64,000 bases of DNA, taken from assembly GCA_030533445.1 (NCBI GenBank), contig CM060068.1, positions 48,390,453 to 48,454,452 of the forward strand, given 5' to 3'. Made by a program: the position numbers and the translations under genes. Below the pieces are notes generated by a model. It ran no database searches. It was not told the origin of the DNA and saw only the letters and a list, made by a program, of their open reading frames with translations. The stretch comes from Cyprinodon diabolis (taxonomy: Eukaryota; Chordata; Actinopteri; Cyprinodontiformes; Cyprinodontidae). Within the stretch, counting starts at the first letter, position 1. Every line of letters begins with the position of its first letter. Below are positions 12,105-21,748 of this stretch, in pieces.

Positions 12105-12654
12105 AGTGGCTCAGGTTATCCTGATCTATCTCTATAGTTCTGCTGCTATAGGCTTAGACTGCTGGAGGACATAGGGACCCCTTTTTCATCATTCTGCTTC
12201 ATTCTCTCTCTGTTCTCCTATTCTGCAGAATCTGTTAGTTCAATCTCTAACGTTCTGCTCTCTCTGCTTTTCCTCAGAGTAGCTTCATCTGGTCTGTTCC
12301 TGTTTGGCTGTGATGTCACCCAGGAAAGAAATATCAGCTGTGCTGCTGCCATCAACACCCTTGTTTGTAGATGTTGGAGATCGGCCTGTCTTCAGGTGTG
12401 GTCCTGTTTCTCTGGCCGTGGCTGGGTGGATGTGCTCTCTTCATCCTCTGACATGGGAGCTGCCTTGGAGCTCGTCTGCCTGGCTGTGTGTTTCCTGGAC
12501 GGGGCCGCCTTTTACAGCTGCTTTTTGTATCTCTGCTTCTGTCTCCTTGAACCCCAATCGGCCTCGGCAGATGGCCGCTCACACTGAGCCTGGTTCTGCT
12601 GGAGGTTTCTTCCTGTTAAAAGGGAGTTTTTCCTCTCCACTGTCGCTACAAGCA

Positions 12655-12709
12655 TGACTCATTGACTCAAATACAATCCCTCACGGATTGTATTTGAGTC
12701 AATGAGTCA
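12655..12709. repeat. 25-bp perfect inverted repeat in the L2 3' UTR
   Basis: Bases 12655-12679 (TGACTCATTGACTCAAATAC...) are the exact reverse complement of 12685-12709, with loop CTCAC. The other two L2 3' ends in the window (44101-44800 and 60228-60595) keep only the right-hand arm type of sequence preceded by GCATGCTTAGTGTGAGGG, so the left arm here replaced ancestral sequence and is specific to this copy. Confidence 0.9.
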
Positions 12710-12824
12710 ATGCAATCAACTGGTTTTCCTTAGATAGAAAACTTTGTATCAATCTGACTGTATGATCTGGTTGAACTGTGTTGTGAATTTGGCGCTATAT
12801 AAATAAACTGAATTGAAATTGAAT

Positions 12825-13628
12825 TGAACATTTACCATTCATAAAGCACAGCAGTGATCCGAATGTAAACGGGAGAAAAGAAAAAACAGTTTAAGGTAAT
12901 GGTGCAAAAGGCATTGATATGGAAAGGTTCAGAGCAGAATAAATAAATATTGTGCAAAATGCAGTAGAACATTGAGTTGTGTTCTATTTAAGGGGATTAT
13001 GAATAAAATATCCGCCATGTAGTTCAAATATGGTGTCATCAGTGTGATGCAGAGTCTGTGACATGATTAGAGTTTTTCCATCAGTTCATCGGTGTGATGG
13101 CGGTGGGGAAGAAGCTGCTGCAGAACCTGCTGGTCCTGCATTGAATGCTGTGAAGCCTCTTCCCAGAGGGCAGCAGGGAGAACAGTCCATGGTGGGGGGG
13201 TGAGGGGTCATTGATGATATTACAGGCTCGGGACACGCAGCGCTGGGATGAAATGTCTTTAATGGAGGGAAGAGGAGCCCCCATGATCCTCTCTGCTGTT
13301 CTCACCTTCTTCCAGTCTGAGGCGCTGCAGCCTCCACACCACACAGTGAGACAGCTGCTCAGAACGCTCTCTATGGTGCTTCTGGAGAAGGTGGGGAGGA
13401 TGGGGGAGCAGGAAGTCCAAGCGCTTCTGGGCCCTTTGGACCAGTGAGGTGGTGTTTCCAGTCCAGGTGAGGGTGTCTGTGATGAATGTGGTGCTGCTGA
13501 CCACCTCTACAGCTGAGCTGTTGATGAGCAGTGGAGCGTGGTTAGGCCGCTTCTTCCTGAAGTCCACCATGATCTCCTTGGTCGACCTAAAGAACCGGAC
13601 TGAAAAATATAAAAAGAGAAGCAGAACT
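12825..13628 (-). pseudogene. Rex1/CR1-like LINE, reverse transcriptase C-terminus and 3' UTR
   Basis: On the minus strand the region encodes pieces of a LINE polyprotein: VDFRKKRPNHAPLLIN, WTGNTTSLVQRAQKRL (13259-13570 frame), then in another frame WCGGCSASDWKKVRTAERI, DISSQRCVSRACNIIND, GLFSLLPSGKR and SFFPTAIT (13081-13344 frame). These are the conserved C-terminal blocks that follow the catalytic core in Rex1/CR1-type fish LINEs. At least one frameshift near 13350 separates the two parts, and the copy is 5' truncated. The 3' UTR runs on to 12825, where an L2 element interrupts it; its end is at 7846-7942. The relic stops exactly at the EnSpm-like element on the right. Clade name is from memory of motif style, hence uncertain. 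Confidence 0.7.
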
Positions 13629-13900
13629 ACACAGTAAAAAACAAAGTGTCAATTTAACACCTACAGAGTTGAATTTAACTCCGTTTCAGATAACATTTGG
13701 TCCCACTCAAAAATAGAGTAAAATGTACTCTATAGCCAGTGTCAAATTTTCAGAGTTAATTTTACTCATTTTAGTGTCAAAATCAACAAGTCAGTGAGTC
13801 AAATTATTTAACACTATTGTTGTTTTACACTCTTCAGAGTAATACTGTTATTTTTATGGAGTTAATTTTACACTAAATTTACTTAAATATGTACACTTTA
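13629..13900. repeat. Left subterminal repeat array of the EnSpm-like element
   Basis: The first 270 bp hold repeated short motifs in both orientations: GTGTCAA, GAGTTAA, AGAGTAA and TTTACACT, for example GTGTCAATTTAAC at 13647, GAGTAAAATG at 13716, GAGTTAATTTTAC at 13760 and 13859, TTTACACT at 13835. Clustered subterminal motifs are transposase-binding sites in known CACTA elements. The role here is inferred from position and density. Confidence 0.65.
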
Positions 13901-13957
13901 TTGTGGTGTTTTTTTTTTCCTTTCTCCAGTTTTTTTTTTTTTTTTTTTACACATAAA

Positions 13958-13988
13958 CCATATAATGCTAAATTTGAGCATTATATGG
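13958..13988. repeat. 12-bp perfect hairpin near the transposase 3' end
   Basis: CCATATAATGCT at 13958-13969 is the exact reverse complement of AGCATTATATGG at 13977-13988, with a 7-nt loop. It lies downstream of the transposase stop and its AATAAA on the minus strand, next to a T tract of about 19 bases (13931-13949). Confidence 0.75.
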
Positions 13989-14046
13989 CTTTTATAAAAT
14001 CTACCAATCACAATAATCACAAAGTTATACGTTGACAGTGACAACA

Positions 14047-14052
14047 TTTATT
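14047..14052 (-). promoter_or_regulatory. Polyadenylation signal AATAAA for the transposase gene
   Basis: TTTATT on the plus strand reads AATAAA on the minus strand, about 50 nt beyond the transposase stop codon. No other canonical signal lies closer to the stop. Confidence 0.55.
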
Positions 14053-14101
14053 CAACTTAATCAGTTTAACAGTGTCATTTTAATCATCTTCAAAAAAATG
14101 T

Positions 14102-16540
14102 TCACCAAAGATAGCAATATGGGACAACAAAGAGAGCAGTGTCATTTGCTTCATATGACATTTGTATGTCAAAGGGCTTTGGATAACATAGATGGTTGAC
14201 ATCAAACACAACAAAACCTTGCACCATTTTAGTAACTTCATAAGCATGAAAATGTTCATGAAAAGTTACTGTACATAAAGGCAATGTAAGCAGCAATAAT
14301 TTGTCTTTAACTATGAACACAGACTTGATCTGGTAAAAGACAGGCATCTCAGATTCAACTTTGCCACAAATAACCAGATGAGGACGGTAAATAAACCCAT
14401 TGTTTTTTGCCCAGCTCACTTTCATAACTTGAGCCTCATGAGACACTTGCACTGCCTCAGAAATGTCAGAACCTCCTTTTACCATGTTTAAAGATACCAT
14501 TTTCCCTGGTCCAATGTCCAATCGATTAAAAGTTGAAGAAGCTTGCCAAACATGTGCCATATAATTTTGATGTTTTTTAGCGAGTGTTTTGGTAATGTTT
14601 TTAAATGACTTTAACTGTTTCTTAAAAAAATTATGTTTACCTTCATAGCGCATGCACCAGCTATGAAGTACAGGGCCAATTTTCTGAATGCACCTAGGAT
14701 AATGGATGAGAAAATGGTGCTTTGGTAAAAGTTTTTTCTGTGGATATAACTTTTTAAACAGTTTGTGATGATCCACAATCAAATGTTTTAAATATACACA
14801 CAGACCTTGGGTTAACATTGGAGAAAGAACAATATTTACAATTTGTAGTAGTAAAAGGAGGAGTTGCCAGTGTGGATTGTCAGATGTTACCAGATCTCCA
14901 AACATGAGAGGAACATTCTTCAGCAAGCACCATGATTGGACTGCATTTAGTCCCAGATCATTCGATTCCCCACATAAATTGACAGCCACTGGCCTGTTGT
15001 TCCTCTCCATGAATCCATAGTCAAAAGTTTGTATTCTCAAATTCAGTTCTTCCAATGTAATATGTTCTTTAAAATACTCAAACAAAATTTTCAACTCGTA
15101 CTGGCCAATACCTTCGAAAATGTCGTGCATCACATCAACTGAGAAGTTTTCAGTTGTGTGAAAAAACTCAAGTGAATTTAAAATACATGAACGTTTCACA
15201 CCAAAAACATAAGGAAGAGAGGGATTGTAAGCCATATCTTGGCAGTGAGCAGTGTGTTGTTCTTTGGTGCGCAGCACTATTTTGGAAGAATCTTCGGAGA
15301 ATTCTGTTTGAAAGTCATCTTTTTCAGCCAAACAAAACCTGCAACAATACCTTGCACTGAAAGACTCAACCAGACCAAACAAGCTATGTAGGCCTAAATT
15401 ATCCCCAGTAACCTGCACAATACTCCCATGAACCTGGCAACCGTACAGTGGAATAAAAATTCCATCAGTTTCCAAAACTCTAATGTCTCGAACAATAGGT
15501 GCAAGAATTTCACTGAAGCCATACCGTTTAACATCTTGTGCATGAAACAAGGCACAAAGGTGTATGTTAGCCAAAAGAGAATTCCATTTTGGAGAGAAGT
15601 TACGTAATGTAAAATATATTGCACCTAATTTGTAAATACCTCGTTTGGAACCAAGAGGGTTTGCTACTTCAAAATCATCATAAAACATCTGGATTAGCAC
15701 TGAGTGCTTTTCAGTTGAAAACAAAGGGTGACCCTTAAAAAAAGATCCATCATAAATATCTTTAAGGGTTGAGTCATCAAAAGTTGAGCTTTTCAACATT
15801 TCAGCAGAATATTGACTTTTAAAGATAGACTCCAAAGTAGATAGAATTGGAACATACATGAACTTGTCTTGAACTACAGCCTGATCATATGTTCCCATCT
15901 TCTTATTTCGTCTAGTGTCAAATCTTGATCCAATTACACATTCAATTGGTTTTACAGTTTCCCACTTGCTTGACAAAAATTTTGATCTTTTGTATTCCGA
16001 GTTAAGAATTGTGAAAGGATTCTCAAGTTCTTCAAAACATGCTTCAACTTTCTTGCACATCACAGTATCTCTTTCACTGCTAAATACATTCTTAATTACA
16101 GTTTCTTTAGCGTGATGTTGGATGTCTTTTACAATCTCTTCCGTGGAAATCACAACAGAATTCACCAAACTTTGGCCAACACCTGCAGCCTCCATATCTG
16201 AAATTACTGATGCACAACTATTTACAATGTTTGTTGAAGATAAATCTGTGTCAGCCTCTAAAGATTCAGTCACCATTTCAACATCTCTGGCATCTCTTGT
16301 GTCCAGAACAGCTTTGTAAAGTGAAAACTCCCCATCTTGAACGGATTCAAATGAACCACTAACATGACATCTATTTAGATGCTTTCTAAAACCAGAAAAG
16401 CTACCAAAAGAACGTGAGCATCCTACTTGACCACATTTAATATGGAGAGTCCTGCCAGAACAAAGACCATGGATTAGTTTAAGGTGCTTAACAAGGCTTT
16501 TTGGTGCATCACTGTCACATTTGCAGATAAAACACCTCAT
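14102..16540 (-). CDS. CACTA/EnSpm (tnp2-like) transposase, 812 aa
   Basis: This is a single uninterrupted ORF for the presumed transposase, which would cut and rejoin the element ends. The N-terminus has two C2H2 zinc fingers: C3-x2-C6-x12-H19-x4-H24 and C36-x4-C41-x12-H54-x4-H59, which likely bind DNA. Next come an acidic linker (about 60-200), a core with FYDDFEVANPLGS (about 286-298), a short VTGDNLGLH block (about 377-385), a cysteine cluster RYCCRFCLAEK (about 397-407), DVMHDIFEGI (469-478), KHHFLIHYP (607-615) and MRYEGKH (630-636). This block order resembles the tnp2-type transposases of CACTA elements, and the acidic residues in those blocks are candidate catalytic residues that I cannot assign. 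The ATG at 16540 lies 14 nt after the stop of the upstream spliced gene on the same strand, so the two may share a transcript. There is no internal stop or frameshift. Confidence 0.82.
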   Translation of the reverse strand: MRCFICKCDSDAPKSLVKHLKLIHGLCSGRTLHIKCGQVGCSRSFGSFSGFRKHLNRCHVSGSFESVQDGEFSLYKAVLDTRDARDVEMVTESLEADTDLSSTNIVNSCASVISDMEAAGVGQSLVNSVVISTEEIVKDIQHHAKETVIKNVFSSERDTVMCKKVEACFEELENPFTILNSEYKRSKFLSSKWETVKPIECVIGSRFDTRRNKKMGTYDQAVVQDKFMYVPILSTLESIFKSQYSAEMLKSSTFDDSTLKDIYDGSFFKGHPLFSTEKHSVLIQMFYDDFEVANPLGSKRGIYKLGAIYFTLRNFSPKWNSLLANIHLCALFHAQDVKRYGFSEILAPIVRDIRVLETDGIFIPLYGCQVHGSIVQVTGDNLGLHSLFGLVESFSARYCCRFCLAEKDDFQTEFSEDSSKIVLRTKEQHTAHCQDMAYNPSLPYVFGVKRSCILNSLEFFHTTENFSVDVMHDIFEGIGQYELKILFEYFKEHITLEELNLRIQTFDYGFMERNNRPVAVNLCGESNDLGLNAVQSWCLLKNVPLMFGDLVTSDNPHWQLLLLLLQIVNIVLSPMLTQGLCVYLKHLIVDHHKLFKKLYPQKKLLPKHHFLIHYPRCIQKIGPVLHSWCMRYEGKHNFFKKQLKSFKNITKTLAKKHQNYMAHVWQASSTFNRLDIGPGKMVSLNMVKGGSDISEAVQVSHEAQVMKVSWAKNNGFIYRPHLVICGKVESEMPVFYQIKSVFIVKDKLLLLTLPLCTVTFHEHFHAYEVTKMVQGFVVFDVNHLCYPKPFDIQMSYEANDTALFVVPYCYLW

Positions 16541-16554
16541 TGTTTGATGTCACA

Positions 16555-19355
16555 CTAATGGAGCATTCTTGCTCTCAACTCTGCAACTCTGGGTGTTTCC
16601 TTTGTTTCGCCAACATCTATGTTGTAAACAGTTGTTTGGAGAAAGGTGAAGAAGTTGGTCAAGGGAGCACTGTATGATGTACCAAACACATAATGGGCCT
16701 TAAAGAGCTCATCAAGAGCTCCAACTGAACACGTTGCCTTACATGGAATAGCATAGTTGTCAATCACAATGAAGAATGCATGAATACTGCCTTTGATGGA
16801 GCCATGGGCCAGGAGGTAGGGCTGGGTACGCTGGCTGATTTTGTCAAGATGCTGCTGCACACTGGTTCCAACCTACAATGAAACATAAATAAAAACATGA
16901 CAAAAGTATTTAGAGAAAAATTTCTGAATGAAGATCAGACATAATCAAATTTTGAACTGTAAAAATGAAGAGACTGAATTATGCATTTTTATCTTAAAAC
17001 TGTTTAGCAGTACCTTTAGAAATCTGATGAGGTGATCCACTGCTTGAGATGCAGACATCTTACCCGGCCTCTTTCGTCCTTGTGCAGATGGTGGTAGCAG
17101 ATGCAGCAGAAGCAAAATAGCAGACATATCACTATCCCAACCTGCAGAGCAAAAGCTTCAGGTTACCATCATCCCACTAACATATGAATTTGTCACAATT
17201 ACCTAGAGGACCAACATACCATTCTCAGCTTCAGCAGCCAACTCTGCATTCCGCAATAAATCCAAGAGCTCAGTGGTGGGTACCAGGCCATGGCTTTCCT
17301 TTATGACCTTGGATTTGAGACAGGTGGGCCACTTCTCCAAAAATTTGTTGGCAGTGCCTTCACCAAACAGGAGTCTGAAATCTTGTTCTATCTGAAATGC
17401 ATAAGTAAAAGCGTTTCCCAAATGGCCTGTACTTGTATAGAGCTTTATGAAGTCCAGAGGACCCCAAAGTGATTTACATCACATTTAGTCATTCACATGC
17501 TGATGCTGGTGAGCTACAATGTAGCCACAGTTGCACAAGGGAAGACTGACATAAGCAATGCTGCCATGTGCCACTGGGTTTTCTGAACACCACCAGCAGG
17601 CAAGCCAGGTGAAGTGTCTTGCCCAAGGAGATAACAGTTTAGAAAGAGTTGTGGTTCAAACTGGTAATACACAGGTTACAGAACAAACTCCTATAACTGT
17701 TGCCACTGAATATTGTAGTAGTGTAAGAGATAAAGTTGTCTTACCAGTCCTGGTGTGTCCAGAAACCGTGGAAAGACAGAGAAGACATTCTCTGCTTTCT
17801 TTTCATCATTGACCATTGAATGACGGTAATGGAAGGTGGCCTTCATCTTCTCACGGACCGTGTCATCATCAGCAGAGTGTTTCAAAACAGCAATAGCTGC
17901 TTCCACTTCCACATCTGACAGCACTTTGTCAGCAGTGGAAACCCTGGAGTGAACATGGCCTGGTCCACCACCTTAAAAAGAAAACGGTTTCTAACTCCAG
18001 CCACAGATTTTACATTACTTTACATATACTCACTATTGAGAAAACTTACTTTTGGGAGATTTGCTACCTGAGGCACCCCGTTCCTCTGCAGTTTTTCTTT
18101 GAATGGTCTTTAAACGCCATGCAAGGTATCCTGAACCGCTCTCTGGATCATAGTAATGCTCCTATTTTAATAAATACAAGCAGACTTAACATTCCATAAA
18201 CATCTTGGAAGGTAAATATATATGCTTAATGTTGCTAAGACCCTTTTACTTACATATCCATGTTTTGAAAGCGGGTCTTCCAGATAGAGAAATAGGGCAA
18301 CGATCCCCTGAGCATACATCACTCTGACGCTTTTAGGAGGGGATGATCTGATATATGATCAAACAATGAGTCACTAAACTGACGTTTGTAAAAATAATGA
18401 AAAACAATTCAAAGCAAAATGTTTCTTTATAGGCCAAGTTGCCCAAGTTGATTCTTACCCATGTGCTTCTGTCATTGCAGCTGTAAGGATGTTTATCATC
18501 TGTCTTCTGGTTGCATCTGTCAAGCTTTTAGTTCTTGCATACTCTTGCATGATACGCTCACCACCAGGCTTTGTTGTCAAGATTTTTTCAATCAACTTCA
18601 ATAAAAAATAAATAAATAAATTAAAACTCTTAAACCACTAAACCTAGAAAGTACATAAATAATGCTAAATTAAATGTAATAACTTACTGCTTGTGCCTCA
18701 TAATTTATGTGACATGGCCTTTTAGGTTGACTTCCTTCAGCAGTGGCTTCTTCTTCTGATGGGTCACATGTTGTGAAATTCAGAATGATAGTGTCATCAG
18801 ATGTCACTGAAGATGACGATGATGATGATGATAGAACAGCACCTGCAAAAAATAAAGCAACAGCCGGTTTAGGAGAACTCTAATGCTCCCAAACCAGCTT
18901 CTAAATTAAATATATATACACATCAGTGAATTGTTGGTGATTACCAGGATCTTCTTTGTTGCTCAACATAACTCGAAAAGTTCCAGGTGACTGATTCACT
19001 ATTTCTTCAAAAACATCTACATCAACTTCTGTATCAGACTGGTCATACACCTTCAGATCCTGCTGTCTGCCTTCTGGAATTTTAAATTTCAGGCACACTA
19101 AAGCAGAAAGAAATAGTAAAGAAGTGAAAATGAAAACATTTACTGCTGATAAAGGGTGAAATAAGTAGAGTAACCCAACTAATTTTACAAAATGCCACTG
19201 AGTTCAATCCAGTACTCTTTTTTTTTTACATGCAAGAAAAAAAGTAGTGAGATTATTTTACCAACATACTAACCTTCTCTCACGAATGCATCAAATGTTA
19301 GGTCAGAAAGTTTCACGTACTTCTGCTCCCCACCAAACAAAACACGTAGTAGCAT
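16555..19355 (-). CDS. Spliced accessory protein of the EnSpm-like element, 525 aa (10 coding exons)
   Basis: I built this gene from splice sites. Exons on the minus strand: 19355-19274 (ATG to donor; exon opens at 19358), 19097-18945, 18842-18688, 18595-18459, 18347-18254, 18161-18050, 17971-17745, 17391-17220, 17141-17014 and 16872-16555. All introns are GT-AG, and nearly all donors read GTAAG or similar. The coding lengths sum to 1578 nt, 526 codons including the stop, with every phase consistent. The N-terminus (MLLRVLFGGEQKYVKL ... DLKVYDQSDTEVD ... FRVML) looks like a PB1/ubiquitin-like domain. A Ser-rich acidic linker, a conserved KILTTKPGGERIMQEY block and a C-terminal block (FFIVIDNYAIPC ... 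LDELFKAHYVFG) follow. I recall similar uncharacterised multi-exon proteins in fish genomes; the function is unknown. An upstream in-frame exon (21521-21444) would extend it to 552 aa. Confidence 0.75.
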
Positions 19356-19693
19356 GGTCTGTTTGAAAAGAAAGAATAACAAAAATAAACAACCATGACA
19401 AACACATTTTAATAGTTAATTTATGCACTTTAAAGGTAATGCCATTTGAAAACTGAGTTCATATTCCTGATACACTCAAGAGCGTAGGAATATGTTTACT
19501 ATTGGGGTCACACTGACGTTTCTCTTTTTAAAAAAGCTGAGTAAGTCCTACTGCTGTTTCAGCCTTTTAGTTGGTGGTGGCATTGTACTGAAATGAGATC
19601 TATAAAAAAATAAAATAAAAAAATTTTGGCTAGCGTGGCAAACGTCTAGAGAAAGTTAGCAGTTAAATATTGGATGAGTGATCATCCCAAGAC

Positions 19694-20747
19694 TACGGAA
19701 GAGGATTAGGGCCACTGAAAAAAAAAAAAAAAGTTAAGTGATTTTTACATTTCATTTCAGTTTAATACGGGAAAAAGGTCAGAATTCTGACTATTTTTCT
19801 CAGAATTCTGACTTTAATCTCAGAATTTTGGATCTTAATGTAGAAGGGCACCATGAAGGAAGAGATGTGGAGCACTCAGCTTCACTGACAAAGATGTGAG
19901 TTGTTTGAGGTGGCCGGTGACACATTGGTGGAAAATGACAGAATTAGGCAACATTTTACGTTCCCCAGGGGTCCCCTCATTAATGGAGAACAAGAGAGCT
20001 AGTCTCTAAAACAGACATGGCTGTGGCTTGATGCTAACATGTTATATACTTTTGTTATATTACATTTGTGTTGTGTTTTCCAAATAGTGCAGAAAATGAA
20101 TGGTGGGTTTATAATGTTTACCTTTTATGAGCAGGGCAGTAAGCAGAGAAGTGTAGCATTACCTCCAACTAGTTAAACTCATAATTATGAAGTTATTCAA
20201 CAAATTCCTCAAGTAAAAAAGTGCAACTTTTATTTTTTATTTATTTATTTTTTTTTTTACCAGATTTGTTGATTAATTTCAAAATTATGTATTCCTTCCA
20301 AATTTCCAAATCTGGAGAATTTTTTAAACCAATATCTACATTATTTAACATTTAGTTTATGTTTTAGCAGTACTTCCTGTTATATTTCTTTATACGTATA
20401 TTTTACATTTTCTTGCACAGCAAGCTCAGCAGATTTGAAATTGTGTGCTTGTGTAAACACAAGTAGTCAATCTTTACTCTAAACATATATTCTGGTTATT
20501 TTTTAGTTAGATCTTCTTGTTTGTATATATCTGTATAGTACCCCCCCTCAAAAAAATAAAAACACTGTAAATTGATTAGAAATATTAATCATCTGTCAGA
20601 TTTCTGAGAAAAAAGTCAGAATTCTGAGATTAAAGTCAGAATTCTGAGAAAAGTCAGAATTCTGACTTTTTCCCCCATGTTAAACAAAAAAAAAAATTTA
20701 AAAATCAGTTAACTTTTTTTTTCCAGTGGCCCTAATCCTCTTCCGTA
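19694..20747. mobile_element. Nested 1.05-kb TIR transposon without coding capacity
   Basis: The left end reads TACGGAAGAGGATTAGGGCC and the right end is its reverse complement, followed on both sides by ACTG plus an A run. The imperfect inverted repeat extends for roughly 100 bp, including GTCAGAATTCTGAC motifs near both inner ends. CAAGAC flanks both sides (19688-19693 and 20748-20753), a 6-bp target duplication. The element lies inside the large first intron of the EnSpm accessory gene, so it inserted later. The family is not identified; a 6-bp duplication is unusual for hAT or Tc1 types. Confidence 0.8.
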
Positions 20748-21054
20748 CAAGACTAAGATGACTAAACCAAAAAGATTCAGTTTCTATATATGAAAGTGAA
20801 CTGACAACAAGACGTTATAAATAGGCAATATTCATAGCAGCATCCCGACAGACAATTTTACCTCATTCACATGTTTCTGACTTCTGTGTCGCCGTTTCTC
20901 TACCTTCTGAGTGCTCAAACACGGAGCAGATTAGAGAGGGGAGGGGGAGTACAGTGACCTAACGCTATGCTGCGCCTTCAAAATAAAAGCACGCTAGTTA
21001 AAAAAATGTCAAAATCTAATATTTTGCGGTATCCACCTGGCTTTTATATTCCGT

Positions 21055-21074
21055 CCCCCCCCCCCCCCCCCCCC
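21055..21074. repeat. Homopolymer of 20 C
   Basis: An uninterrupted C20 run lies inside the EnSpm-like element, between the nested element and its right end. Confidence 0.95.
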
Positions 21075-21443
21075 GGTTCCTACGCCGCTGGATACACTTG
21101 AACATAATCTGTACAAGCAGTATGGCGCCTGTTAGCTGCTACATCAATGAAGCTAACCATGCTAACATGACGCGGTGGGTGCTACGACCCCGAATTACCC
21201 ACGGAACCTGGGGCTATGGCATAAGAAATTAATACTATTACAATTTATAACAGTTACGAATTCTTACCTTGACAGCCTTCAGAAAAAAAGTGAGCAAATA
21301 TTTTGAGGTGGACAACTTGCCTAGCATAGGGCTATCCCTCGGCTCTCGCCCTAACAGAACTTTCTCCCGCTACCCTGAGTGTGAACAACGGAATAAAACA
21401 GGAACAAAAATGAGGAGACATGGAGGGGTTTTAAGTAACTTAC

Positions 21444-21521
21444 TTTTTCTGTAGCACAACTCCGTTCAGAATCCAAAATGGAAGTAGCCGTCTCACGAAC
21501 TTCAGAAAACTGCTGCTTCAT
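21444..21521 (-). CDS. Possible first coding exon of the EnSpm accessory gene (26 codons)
   Basis: On the minus strand an ATG at 21521 opens 26 codons (MKQQFSEVRETATSILD...) that end exactly at a consensus donor, AAAAA|GTAAGTTA. Joined directly to the exon that opens at 19358 (ACC ATG ...), the frame is kept and the protein gains 27 residues. The position just inside the right terminal region fits a promoter-proximal exon. A competing leader may exist near 20862, where GTGAATGAG is followed by GTAAAA. Confidence 0.5.
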
Positions 21522-21589
21522 CTTCTTTCTTCCTCCTCCTTCTCCTCTTCGCGGTTGCCAAAACTCTTTATTGGCGCGTTATTGACACT

Positions 21590-21745
21590 TGACAGAGTCA
21601 AAAGATTCACTGCGTGAATGTAGCATTTTACTCTGACTTTTAACTCCAACACCAGAGCCGATTTACACTCCATATAGTTATAAATACTCTATTTAGATTA
21701 AATTAAGTTTACACTGAAATATTAACACCACATTTTTTACTGTGT
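21590..21745. repeat. Right subterminal repeats of the EnSpm-like element
   Basis: Motifs matching those at the left end recur here in the opposite sense: GACAGAGTCAAAAG, TTTACTCTGACTTTTAACTCC, TTTACACTCC, GTTTACACTG and AATATTAACACC before the terminal repeat. They are presumed binding sites of the element's transposase. Confidence 0.6.
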
Positions 21746-21748
21746 ACT

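Larger units (their letters stand above)
7943..12824 (+). mobile_element. Near full-length L2-clade (CR1 superfamily) LINE
   Basis: A 4.9-kb non-LTR retrotransposon with 5' UTR (7943-8176, containing the palindrome GCTAGCCTAGGCTAGC at 8144-8159), ORF1 (8177-9040), ORF2 (9050-12104), a 0.7-kb 3' UTR and a tail reading GGCGCTATATAAATAAACTG followed by AATTGAAATTGAAT. It is bracketed by TGAACATTT at 7934-7942 and 12825-12833, so it inserted by target-primed reverse transcription as an apparently complete copy. Both ORFs carry lesions (one stop, several frameshifts, a lost catalytic residue), so this copy is dead although young enough to align without large gaps. Clade assignment rests on the esterase-type ORF1, the AP endonuclease plus YADD reverse transcriptase order and the short AT-rich tandem tail. 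Confidence 0.9.
13629..21745 (-). mobile_element. CACTA/EnSpm-like DNA transposon, 8.1 kb, apparently complete
   Basis: Terminal inverted repeats begin ACACAGTAAAAAA at 13629 and end TTTTTTACTGTGT at 21745. They are flanked by ACT at 13626-13628 and again at 21746-21748, a 3-bp target duplication as in the CACTA superfamily. Both ends carry many subterminal repeats. The minus strand holds an intact 812-codon transposase with tnp2-like features and a spliced accessory gene. A non-autonomous element (19694-20747) sits in the first large intron. With both genes open and ends matched, this is a candidate autonomous copy. The exact superfamily rests on transposase resemblance and the 3-bp duplication; Chapaev or other groups are less likely but not excluded. 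Confidence 0.8.

Noticed and set aside
12304..12657. 117-codon ORF similar to ORFs at 44292 and 60388
   Set aside because: Similarity comes from shared L2 3' UTR DNA. The frames differ by indels and the region lies after the ORF2 stop.
15154..16319. Plus-strand ORFs of 65-68 codons
   Set aside because: They are antisense shadows of the transposase ORF.
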